From: Chloroflexi bacterium UBA6622
Lineage (GTDB): Bacteria > Chloroflexota > UBA11872
DNA: 7,347 bases
Direction of reading: 5' to 3'
Assembly (NCBI GenBank): GCA_002433065.1
Contig: DJHK01000039.1
Span: forward strand, 1 to 7,347
The notes beneath the pieces were generated by a model. It worked only from the letters and a program-made list of their open reading frames with translations. It made no database searches and was not told the DNA's origin. Shown in pieces: positions 1 through 6,071 of the stretch. Every line of letters starts with the position of its first letter. The stretch's first letter is position 1. Made by a program: the position numbers and the translations under genes.

Positions 1-290
1 CAGAGGATGCCCTTCGGGGTGTACTCGGTAGCGGCCAGGATGGTCATGGCGGCGTGGGAGGCCTGCGGGGTGGCGATGCTGATGAGGTCGGGTTGTTGCT
101 CACGCAGCATGGTTTCGAAGTCGGGATAGCGGGCGTCCACGTCATGGGCATCGGCGACGTGGTGGAGGGCCTGCTCGTCGAGATCGCAGAGCGCGACGAG
201 TTCGGTGGCGTCGGAGTGGGCGTAGGCATCGGCGTGCATGCGTCCGACGCGACATCCGACGACAACTGCGCGCTGTTGTGTGCTTGTCAT
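1..290 (-). CDS. Gfo/Idh/MocA family oxidoreductase, N-terminal part (runs off left edge)
   Basis: The first 96 codons of a gene that continues beyond position 1. The translation begins MTSTQQRAVVVGCRVGRMHA and has the layout of a Gfo/Idh/MocA NAD(P)-binding domain. A beta strand leads into a glycine-rich loop (residues 9-20), then comes LVALCDLDE (31-39), where the acidic residue closing the second strand would bind the adenine ribose. Next is the family hallmark ISIATPQASHA (70-80), and the visible end, PKGIL followed by a Cys codon, would lead into the usual EKP motif. Members oxidise or reduce sugars, inositols and related polyols with NAD(P). The glycine loop reads G-C-R-V-G, one residue shorter than the usual G-x-G-x-x-G spacing. 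The ATG at 288-290 is preceded by a modest AAGGTG. The gene is co-directional with the ThDP-enzyme gene but separated from it by 154 bp, so it may belong to the same operon or have its own promoter. The family call is confident; the substrate is unknown. Confidence 0.88.
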   Translation of the reverse strand, partial: MTSTQQRAVVVGCRVGRMHADAYAHSDATELVALCDLDEQALHHVADAHDVDARYPDFETMLREQQPDLISIATPQASHAAMTILAATEYTPKGIL

Positions 291-414
291 TGCACTACGC
301 ACCTTACCAGCGGGCTTGTTGATTCACCTTGTGAGATTAGGAAAGAGCTAAGTGGTTAGGGCGAGGGCGGCAGCCTGATGGCCCGCAATTCGTCCGAAGC
401 TCAAGCCAAGCGTT

Positions 415-428
415 TCGGCTCCAGCCGA
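415..428 (-). terminator. Short perfect hairpin just after the ThDP-enzyme stop codon
   Basis: TCGGCT-CC-AGCCGA is a perfect inverted repeat lying 16 bp beyond the stop codon of the minus-strand gene that ends at 445. In RNA it would fold as a five- or six-pair GC-rich stem. On the minus strand it is followed by AAACG, not a U tract, so it is not a textbook intrinsic terminator. It could stabilise the 3' end, cause a pause or be incidental. The rest of 291-444 shows no gene and no convincing promoter. Confidence 0.3.
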
Positions 429-444
429 GATGTGGACGGGTGGA

Positions 445-2127
445 TCAATCCCAGGCCCGTGGGGCGATTCCTTCAATATGGGTCTTGACGTCGATAACCA
501 CTGGTCGGTCGGCGGCCAGGGCTTCCTGAAGCGCGTCTTCGAGTTCGTCTGGCCGTCTCACACAGATCCCGAGGCCGCCCATAGTTGAGGCAATTGTGGA
601 GAAATCGGCATCAGTGAGCATCCACATTCGGTCGGAGTTGGCCGTTCGTGCCCCGTAGATCCGTTCGTTCATGGCTTGCTCTTGGTTAAGCGAGGCGTTG
701 TTATTGACGAGGGTAATTGTGTGGAGACCGTAGCGCACCGCAGTATCGAGTTCTGTGAGGTGATACCACATGCCCCCGTCTCCGGTGAAACAGAGGACCG
801 GACGCTCGGGCGCGGCGCACTTGGCGCCGATCGCCGCAGGCAATCCCCACCCCAGAGAGCCGGCACAGCGGATGTAGCTATGCTCAGGTGATCGAAGGTC
901 AATCATGGTTCCGGTCCATACCCCGGAATGCCCCGTGTCAGACACGAGCACAGCGTCGTTGGGTAGCAGCCGTGTCAGATCGGCGCATAGCCGTTCGGGG
1001 CGTAGCGGGATGTCATTCGAGGCCGAGAGCGCGGACACACTTTGGTGCCACTCCTGTACAAGCTCTTGCGTCCTGTGGAGCCACAAGACTCGGGCCTCGC
1101 TGTTTTGGGGCGAAGGGCTCTCGGCCGTCTCAAGTAGTTGTCGCAACCCGGTTCTGGCGTCGCACTGCATACCCGCGGTCAAGGGAAAGGATCTCCCTAG
1201 CTCAGCAGGATTGATATCCAGTTGGAGAACCCGTGTCCCGGGTCGTGGTAGCCGCCAGTCGTTGGTGATCTGACCGCCGGCGTGGCTTCCGATGAAGAAG
1301 ACAAGGTCGGCCTCAGCGAGCGCTTTATTTGCGCAGAATCTTGAATATTGACCAGAAATACCGAGTGCCAGTTCGTGGTCAGGTGGGAACATTTCCTTGG
1401 CGTTCAAGGACGTAATTACGGGCACCTGGAGTTTTTCTGCAAGTTCGACCAACTCGGTCCGTGCCCCGGAACACCGGACACCCCCGCCAGCCACGATGAC
1501 CGGGCGTAGCGCTGCCTGTATCTGGGTCATCACAGCCTGCACGCTTTCGGGTGCCGCTGCTGGTCGGGTTGCTGGGATGTGTCGAAAGTCGTTCTCAATG
1601 ACGATGTCAAGATCAGCCGTTCCTGTCATGACGTCACCGCCCGCGATGCCATAAAGATCAAGGTGGGTGGGTCCTGGCGTGCCGGAGGTAGCTTCACGCA
1701 AGGCCTGACGCAAGAACACCGGAAGCTCGTCCACACAGGTGACCGGGACGCTGTACTTTGTGACGGCCCCAAAGGGCCCCATGTGATCAAGTTCCTGGTA
1801 GGCATGGCGGTGCTGGGACAGGTTCGACAAACGGCCGGTAAGTGCCAGAACTGGAGAACATCCCAGACGGGCATCTTGCAGGCCAGCTGCAAGGTTGAGG
1901 GCCCCAACGGACTGAGCGCCGCAGACGCCGATCTTTCCGCTCAGTCGGGCGTAGCCATCCGCCATGTAGGCGGCACCTTTTTCGGTGTGAGCCATGACGG
2001 GGGTGATGCCGACCCGGTCGAATTCCGGCATGGCTTCGGGCACGCTCACTGGCATAAAGAAGTAATGGCTCACTCCATAGCCGTGTAGAGTCTCTGCGAG
2101 GAATTGTGCGCCGGTCATGGTCGGCAT
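445..2127 (-). CDS. Thiamine-diphosphate-dependent enzyme (acetolactate synthase / 2-oxoacid decarboxylase-like)
   Basis: A full-length 560-residue member of the ThDP decarboxylase/carboligase superfamily, the usual size for acetolactate synthase large subunits and relatives. The N-terminal Pyr domain (about 1-170) has the conserved cofactor-activating glutamate, E49, in AHTEKGAAYMADGYAR, and the QE pair at 111-112. The middle domain (about 190-335) contains RPVIVAGGGV. The C-terminal PP domain (about 375-550) has the Mg/ThDP-binding motif G449-D450-G451 through N475-N477. The protein should be cytoplasmic and homo-oligomeric, and should decarboxylate a 2-oxo acid, with or without transfer of the resulting acyl anion. 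The ATG at 2125-2127 has GGAG nine bases upstream; the ATG three codons later would sit too far from it. The gene lies 75 bp after the ADC-like gene and is probably cotranscribed. True acetolactate synthase is unlikely because there is no small-subunit gene beside it and the context is catabolic. Specific substrate not assignable. Confidence 0.93.
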   Translation of the reverse strand: MPTMTGAQFLAETLHGYGVSHYFFMPVSVPEAMPEFDRVGITPVMAHTEKGAAYMADGYARLSGKIGVCGAQSVGALNLAAGLQDARLGCSPVLALTGRLSNLSQHRHAYQELDHMGPFGAVTKYSVPVTCVDELPVFLRQALREATSGTPGPTHLDLYGIAGGDVMTGTADLDIVIENDFRHIPATRPAAAPESVQAVMTQIQAALRPVIVAGGGVRCSGARTELVELAEKLQVPVITSLNAKEMFPPDHELALGISGQYSRFCANKALAEADLVFFIGSHAGGQITNDWRLPRPGTRVLQLDINPAELGRSFPLTAGMQCDARTGLRQLLETAESPSPQNSEARVLWLHRTQELVQEWHQSVSALSASNDIPLRPERLCADLTRLLPNDAVLVSDTGHSGVWTGTMIDLRSPEHSYIRCAGSLGWGLPAAIGAKCAAPERPVLCFTGDGGMWYHLTELDTAVRYGLHTITLVNNNASLNQEQAMNERIYGARTANSDRMWMLTDADFSTIASTMGGLGICVRRPDELEDALQEALAADRPVVIDVKTHIEGIAPRAWD

Positions 2128-2202
2128 CGTTCACTGCTCCGTTCTAGAGGACGCGAAGGCCAATATCCTGCCGCAAGCCAGCTATCCGAGGGGAGTCTCA
2201 GG

Positions 2203-3051
2203 CTATCGAAGCATGTGCTGGTCACTGAGATCTCTCCCTCCGACGCGATGCTCAATCGTAGCCCCGCAATACTCCGTAATTTCGAGGTCAGCAAGCGCGT
2301 TCACGATCATGTGTTGGGTGGGAAGATCTTCCCATCGGGCCTGGTGGAAGGTCACGGTGCCTTCACCCTGCCACCGACCGGTTGGACTCGCCACCGGTGG
2401 GTTGGTGGGGCTGAGGACGGCGTATGCGACATCGGCTTCTCCCCAGTTTCCAGTGTGAGGGATGTACTTGTAGTGCAACGTGCCCTGAAGGTAGGGATCG
2501 TCTTGACCATTAGCCGAAGCCGATCCGTCCGTTCCTTCGGCCTCGACCATGTTCGTGAGCGCCATGTCCATGAAACGAAAGCCCAGCCAGGCTGCCGTGC
2601 AGCAGGTTCTTCCCGCATGGGTTACGGGCTCCGGAAGGTCGCAATAAATCTTGGAGAAACCAAGTTGCTCACGTCCGGTCAGGATGGGATCAGTCAGGTT
2701 TTCCCACAGTACCGATAGAAAAGGACCGCGGGCCCGATCGTGAGTGCCATCAAACTGTGCAGGGAATGTGACGCCCAGCGTGCTATACCCGCGTCCTGCG
2801 AGCCAATCGATCCCTGTCATGTGTGTTTGGGTCACGGTGACGATGGGATCCCCGGTCACGGAAAAACCTTCGGGCAGTAACGCGTCGAGCTGCTCACGAC
2901 GGGTCAGAAATCTGACCGTATAACTTTGCGATCGGCGTTGATCGGCGGCGAAGGCAGATATCTGGCCACCGGGACCCTGTCGAGGGCCCGCCATTGGGCC
3001 GAAATGGGTCGGCATCATGTACATAAGCTTGGGGTTCATCCGGTACGGCAC
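2203..3051 (-). CDS. Acetoacetate decarboxylase superfamily protein, unusual active site
   Basis: A 282-residue protein of the acetoacetate decarboxylase (ADC) superfamily, slightly longer than classical ADC (about 245). The motif GREQLGFSK (126-134) aligns with GRELSAYPK of the Clostridium enzyme and places K134 at the Schiff-base lysine. The next lysine of that enzyme is Ile here. R40 aligns with the substrate-binding Arg29. Aligning GVTFPAQF (93-100) with PVSF of the classical enzyme puts R87 where catalytic Glu76 should be, so simple acetoacetate decarboxylation is doubtful. Superfamily members lacking that Glu have been reported as aldolase/dehydratase-type enzymes. The protein has no signal peptide or membrane segment. 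It starts with GTG at 3049-3051, supported by GGAGG seven bases upstream; the ATG four codons later is too distant from that site. It begins 29 bp after the SDR stop, so it is probably in the same operon. The alignment is by eye from remembered reference sequence. Confidence 0.85.
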   Translation of the reverse strand: MPYRMNPKLMYMMPTHFGPMAGPRQGPGGQISAFAADQRRSQSYTVRFLTRREQLDALLPEGFSVTGDPIVTVTQTHMTGIDWLAGRGYSTLGVTFPAQFDGTHDRARGPFLSVLWENLTDPILTGREQLGFSKIYCDLPEPVTHAGRTCCTAAWLGFRFMDMALTNMVEAEGTDGSASANGQDDPYLQGTLHYKYIPHTGNWGEADVAYAVLSPTNPPVASPTGRWQGEGTVTFHQARWEDLPTQHMIVNALADLEITEYCGATIEHRVGGRDLSDQHMLR

Positions 3052-3080
3052 GTGCTCACCTCCAGCTGCGGATGGGACAT

Positions 3081-3908
3081 TCAGCTCTCCTCCTGTAAGA
3101 AATCATGGGCAAGGAGAGGTTGTGCGGCAAACAGGCCGCCGTCCACGGGCAATGTGATCCCGGATATCCATCTGGCCTCATCACTGGCAAGGAAGACGGC
3201 CGCCCATGCGACATCCCATGGGGTGCCTTCGGTTCCTAGTGGCACTACGCGTCGGCGCCGGTCGCGCTCCTCTGTCGTGATTTTGGACTGGTAGGCGGAT
3301 TGCAAATGGCCAGGAGCTATGCAGTTTGCACGGATGCCGTCGCGACCATGAAAGGCTGCGGTGGCCTTCGTCAGCATGGGCATCGCTCCTTTCGAGATGG
3401 AGTAAGGCACACCGCGGTGCTTAGCGCCGGCAAGGCCGTCGCACGAGGAGAGGTTCACGATGGATCCACCGCCGGACTCGATCATCGCGGGAATTGCATG
3501 CTTACTCGCGAGAACGGCGGTCTTGACGTTTAGGTCGAACGCCTCGGTGAGCTGTGCTTCATCGACTTCAGCGACACCCCGGCGACCTTTGCCGCGTGCG
3601 TTCCAGCGATAGCCGAGGTTGTTAATCAATATGTGAAGACCACCATAGGTACGGACGGCAGCTTCAACCATCGCCCGAGCATCATCTTCGCTGGTCGCAT
3701 CACCGACAAACACTGTGGCCTGACCGCCCTCGGCCCCAATGGCTGCTGCCGTACGCTCGGCGTTTTCCATGGAGATGTCGGCTATGAGTACGCGAGCTCC
3801 TTCTTTGGCGAGACACACTGATGTGGCACGCCCAGTTCCTGTCTCGTCGGGGTGGCTTCCCCCACCCGTTACGATCGCTACCTTGTCTGCTAACCGCCCA
3901 TGGCTCAT
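3081..3908 (-). CDS. Short-chain dehydrogenase/reductase (SDR), NAD-type
   Basis: A 275-residue classical SDR oxidoreductase, expected to interconvert a hydroxyl and a carbonyl group on a soluble substrate. Visible elements are: the glycine-rich cofactor loop at 14-27 (TGGGSHPDETGTGR), longer than the usual TGxxxGxG, as seen in an SDR subgroup; D44 at the end of the second strand, which favours NAD(H) over NADP(H); N96-N97-L98-G99, equivalent to NNAG; N127; S154/S155; and the catalytic Y169-x-x-x-K173. The C-terminal stretch ITLPVDGGLF is the normal SDR ending, followed by about 15 extra residues. Its ATG overlaps the stop of the upstream oxidoreductase as ATGA, and the local Shine-Dalgarno is weak, so translation is probably coupled to that gene. 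All catalytic residues are present, so the enzyme should be active; the substrate is unknown. Confidence 0.95.
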   Translation of the reverse strand: MSHGRLADKVAIVTGGGSHPDETGTGRATSVCLAKEGARVLIADISMENAERTAAAIGAEGGQATVFVGDATSEDDARAMVEAAVRTYGGLHILINNLGYRWNARGKGRRGVAEVDEAQLTEAFDLNVKTAVLASKHAIPAMIESGGGSIVNLSSCDGLAGAKHRGVPYSISKGAMPMLTKATAAFHGRDGIRANCIAPGHLQSAYQSKITTEERDRRRRVVPLGTEGTPWDVAWAAVFLASDEARWISGITLPVDGGLFAAQPLLAHDFLQEES

Positions 3909-4765
3909 CGGCTTATCTTGGGGGTGGCGATTTGCTCGATCGCATCATCCAACGGCAGCTGGGGTCTGATGTCGGCCGCGGCGACCTCGCGGAAGGTCCA
4001 GGCGGCCCCGGTGTGAAAGTCCGACGTGACGGCGACGGAATCGAAGGTCTGGGCAATTTCCTCCATTTCGCCGATCCAGCGCTCGGCCACGTTGGGTAGG
4101 CGTTGGGCATCGCGTTCGGCTGCTGTTAAGGCGTCATTCTGGCTGTGGGCTAGCTCCGCTACGAGTTCGTCGTAAACCGCCAATCGTTGGGCGGCTATCA
4201 GGAGGGCTGTACGGAGGGCTGTGGTGCCCTTGGTCATCGCGGCGTAGCACATTTTCACGGCGGAAGCTCGACCGGTCACTGCTCCAACATTGATGACCTC
4301 AATTCCCCGGCCATCGAGTGTTTCTAGGACTGACGCTGATGGGCCTGACACATAAAACCGCGGGGCATAGTCCGTACGTGGAGGGCCGCCGATGATGCCA
4401 GCGTCAAGGAATGTGATGCCACTGCCATCCAACTCGGTTTCTATCTGCGCAGCTGTTCTGGGGGCGATCGCATTGCAATCGGCGAGCGTTGTGGTGGTGC
4501 CAGATCCGCGGGCCGTGTCGCCGATCATCTGGGCGAGCGCGTGCGCATGGGCCGGGGCGAGGATGGACAACACAAGGTCACAGCGTTCGATCAGGGACGC
4601 CAAGCTCGGGACCGTTGAAATGTTCGCGGCCTCGGTTCGTTGGTGGGTCGTGATGCTGCGACCTTCGATCCACGTGAGCACCTCGAGACCGCTTGCATGG
4701 AGTACGGCACCAACAGCAGCTCCCATCTCGCCTGGACTTAGGATTCCAATGGTTTGCGCCATCAT
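3905..4765 (-). CDS. NAD(P)-dependent oxidoreductase, 6-phosphogluconate/3-hydroxyacid dehydrogenase-like with DUF1932 C-terminus
   Basis: About 286 residues from the chosen start. The N-terminal Rossmann domain opens with GILSPGEMG (7-15). Further family marks are DCNAIAP (96-102), FLDAGIIGGPP (119-129, the substrate-binding DxxxxGGP region) and K171 in VKMCYAAMTKG, at the position of the catalytic lysine of beta-hydroxyacid dehydrogenases. The C-terminal all-helical region carries RWIGEMEEIAQTF (229-241), typical of DUF1932. It probably oxidises a hydroxy acid with NAD(P). The frame stays open to a GTG at 4861, but that extension lacks family similarity. ATG codons at 4765 and 4762 place the glycine loop at the normal distance from the N-terminus and have GGGGA five or eight bases upstream; ATG at 4783 is also possible. 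Downstream, the stop overlaps the SDR start (ATGA). The longer reading would bury the 15-bp shared motif at 4848-4862 in coding sequence. Confidence 0.88.
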   Translation of the reverse strand: MMAQTIGILSPGEMGAAVGAVLHASGLEVLTWIEGRSITTHQRTEAANISTVPSLASLIERCDLVLSILAPAHAHALAQMIGDTARGSGTTTTLADCNAIAPRTAAQIETELDGSGITFLDAGIIGGPPRTDYAPRFYVSGPSASVLETLDGRGIEVINVGAVTGRASAVKMCYAAMTKGTTALRTALLIAAQRLAVYDELVAELAHSQNDALTAAERDAQRLPNVAERWIGEMEEIAQTFDSVAVTSDFHTGAAWTFREVAAADIRPQLPLDDAIEQIATPKISR

Positions 4766-4847
4766 CGTTGTCCCCAAGGGCATCGTCCTGTAGCAGCCTG
4801 CCACGTTATGGCCATGGATGACGTATGGCGAAGCGGATGTGGATCGT

Positions 4848-4868
4848 GTCCTGTTGACCACCGGTGGT
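4848..4868 (-). promoter_or_regulatory. Candidate operator: shared 15-bp word plus 12-bp palindrome
   Basis: In the 131-bp gap between the amidohydrolase stop and the oxidoreductase start, the minus strand reads GGTGGTCAACAGGAC (4862 down to 4848). This is an exact 15-base match to 5891-5905 in the divergent region. It overlaps the perfect palindrome ACCACCGGTGGT (4857-4868). It lies about 83 bp upstream of the chosen ATG of the oxidoreductase, a distance compatible with a regulator site or internal promoter. CCACCGGTGG also occurs inside the ADC-like coding region near 2391, so the palindrome core alone is not distinctive. I see no good -35/-10 pair. The rest of 4766-4896 shows nothing else clear. 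Confidence 0.45.
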
Positions 4869-4896
4869 TACCGACAAGCACCTGCACGGAACATGC

Positions 4897-5865
4897 TTAT
4901 GGAATTCGGAAGAGTTGCTTGGCGTTTCCGGAGAGGACCAGGGTTCGGTCAGAGGCCGAAATATTCATGGCGTCAATCATCTCCGCGATCAACCGTGGTT
5001 GGATCCAGGGGTGATCTGAGGCAAAAACGAGCCGTGTAGCTCCGATCACATCGAGGCAGAGGCTGAGTGCTGGAGACCACGGGGCGGCACAGTCGTAGAA
5101 CACTTGGTTGAGATATTCGCTTGGGGCTTGGGTGATGTGGTCAGCGCCACGCTTGAGCACCATTGCTTGGTGGTCGATTTGTCCGGCAAAAAAAGGCAGG
5201 GTCCCGCCGAGATGCGGGCATACAATTTGCAGGTCTGGGTGTCGATCGAGCAGCCCGGACATGATCAAATGCGTCAGGATGATGGTGTCCTCGAACCGCA
5301 TACCGAGGCCGACGGACATCTGGCGCCCGGCTAGGTCGCGTTCGAACACGGGAATGTGGGGGTGGAGAATGACAGGGAGTCCTGCGGAAGCCATGGCAGC
5401 CCAGAACGGTTCGAACTCTGAAGCATCCGGCCTGACGCCGTTGATATGTGAGTAGAGTTGGACGGCTCGGGCGTCATGCGTAGCCACACACCGATCGATT
5501 TCAGCGAGGGCGGCCTCGATGTCGTGCATTGGCGGTGTGCACACAAACACGAATCGATCAGGATGCTCCGCCACGGTTTCGGCCAGCCAATCGTGCATCT
5601 GTGCGGCCATATGGACCCCGTCGGCCCCGTACGTATGGGGCCCTGGAAGATTTGAACTGATCAGTGCAATCTCGACGCCGGCTACGTCCATCGCCCGGAG
5701 CTTGGCGATGGGATCGGTTGCGTCGGGTTGTAGCTTGAGTCGCAGGGGGCCTAGAACGAACTCCCAGCCTTGGGAGGTCCGCGACGCCCGGGGATCAGAG
5801 GTTCGGGATTCGAGATACGCCAGCCACCGTGGATCAAACACATGACTCTGACAATCAATGATCAT
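4897..5865 (-). CDS. Amidohydrolase-2 family metal-dependent hydrolase/decarboxylase (ACMSD/LigJ-like)
   Basis: A 322-residue TIM-barrel protein of the amidohydrolase-2 family, which includes aminocarboxymuconate-semialdehyde decarboxylase, gamma-resorcylate decarboxylase and 4-oxalomesaconate hydratase. The first strand reads IIDCQSH, so the usual D-x-H-x-H metal motif is D4-C-Q6-S-H8 with Gln in place of the first His. Other expected residues are present: H168 in ILHPHIP (strand-5 metal ligand), H218 in VCPHLGG, D284 in FASDHPW, and the family-terminal LSGNAKQLF (311-319). No signal peptide. It probably decarboxylates or hydrates an unsaturated carboxylate, or hydrolyses a lactone; which one cannot be read from sequence. 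The ATG at 5863-5865 is the only plausible start; AAGGAG stands upstream with a long spacing of 13 bases. It is the first gene of the minus-strand cluster and diverges from the permease, so the cluster's main promoter should lie in 5866-6071. Confidence 0.92.
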   Translation of the reverse strand: MIIDCQSHVFDPRWLAYLESRTSDPRASRTSQGWEFVLGPLRLKLQPDATDPIAKLRAMDVAGVEIALISSNLPGPHTYGADGVHMAAQMHDWLAETVAEHPDRFVFVCTPPMHDIEAALAEIDRCVATHDARAVQLYSHINGVRPDASEFEPFWAAMASAGLPVILHPHIPVFERDLAGRQMSVGLGMRFEDTIILTHLIMSGLLDRHPDLQIVCPHLGGTLPFFAGQIDHQAMVLKRGADHITQAPSEYLNQVFYDCAAPWSPALSLCLDVIGATRLVFASDHPWIQPRLIAEMIDAMNISASDRTLVLSGNAKQLFRIP

Positions 5866-5890
5866 GCTTGCGGTGTAGCTCCTTTCAGTT

Positions 5891-5922
5891 GGTGGTCAAC
5901 AGGACTACGAGTTAACAGGAGT
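5891..5922 (+). promoter_or_regulatory. Candidate operator: shared 15-bp word with imperfect direct repeat
   Basis: GGTGGTCAACAGGAC (5891-5905) exactly matches the reverse complement of 4848-4862. Within it, GTCAACAGGACT (5895-5906) is repeated 16 bases later as GTTAACAGGAGT (5911-5922), with two differences. The first copy also forms GTTG-GTGGT-CAAC (5888-5900). The sites lie 26-57 bp upstream of the amidohydrolase ATG and about 150-180 bp upstream of the permease ATG, in its 5' leader or promoter zone. Spacing and repetition suit a dimeric or tandem-binding transcription factor. No regulator gene is in the window. Confidence 0.45.
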
Positions 5923-5970
5923 GTTGGTAAGGATATCCGGGATTCACGAGGCCTCTAGTGTGCTGTGCCT

Positions 5971-6011
5971 GTTCCAAGTAGTTTGAACTCGAAAAATTCG
6001 GTGTTTAGGAG
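5971..6011 (+). promoter_or_regulatory. Inverted repeats and weak promoter candidate in the divergent region
   Basis: GTTCCAA-gtag-TTTGAAC (5971-5988) is a 7-bp-arm inverted repeat with one mismatch. It is followed immediately by CGAA-AAA-TTCG (5990-6000). TTGAAC (5983-5988) with a 17-bp spacer to TAGGAG (6006-6011) is a poor sigma-70-like pair that could serve the permease, in which case the first repeat would overlap the -35. The dyads are real in the sequence; their role is inferred. Confidence 0.28.
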
Positions 6012-6033
6012 TACGCTCCACCCACCGGACAGG

Positions 6034-6046
6034 CCGCGACCCGCGG
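6034..6046 (+). repeat. Small GC-rich inverted repeat in the permease leader
   Basis: CCGCG-ACC-CGCGG is a perfect 5-bp-arm dyad 25 bp upstream of the permease ATG. It could form a stem close to the ribosome-binding region, whose only Shine-Dalgarno-like element (GGAG, 6053-6056) is 15 bases from the start. It could equally be a protein site or chance in GC-rich DNA. Confidence 0.25.
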
Positions 6047-6071
6047 ACGAGCGGAGAAAGTCGAGTAAGCC

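Noticed and set aside
54..359. Gly/Val-rich 101-residue plus-strand frame with a GVGVGVGIGV run
   Set aside because: The repeat-like run is the complement of Ala/Asp/His codons in the Gfo/Idh gene on the minus strand.
1579..2088. 169-residue plus-strand open frame opposite the ThDP-enzyme gene
   Set aside because: It is antisense to a gene with all family motifs, has no recognisable domain and no ribosome-binding site worth noting; it is a codon-bias shadow.
445..2127. Naming the ThDP gene ilvB, gcl or iolD
   Set aside because: The superfamily motifs are shared by all of these; no small subunit or diagnostic neighbour supports any one name.
2385..2405. Another CCACCGGTGG palindrome, considered as a third operator
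   Set aside because: It lies within the ADC-like coding sequence and does not carry the CAACAGGAC part of the shared word.
2104..2718. 204-residue plus-strand open frame across the ThDP/ADC-like junction
   Set aside because: It overlaps two well-supported genes on the other strand and shows no domain or plausible composition.
3037..3080. Mini-frame ATG (3078-3080) directly after the SDR stop and ending at the GGATGA near the ADC-like start (14 codons)
   Set aside because: It could be a coupling leader peptide, but the strong GGAGG seven bases before the GTG start explains translation without it, and so short a frame arises easily by chance.
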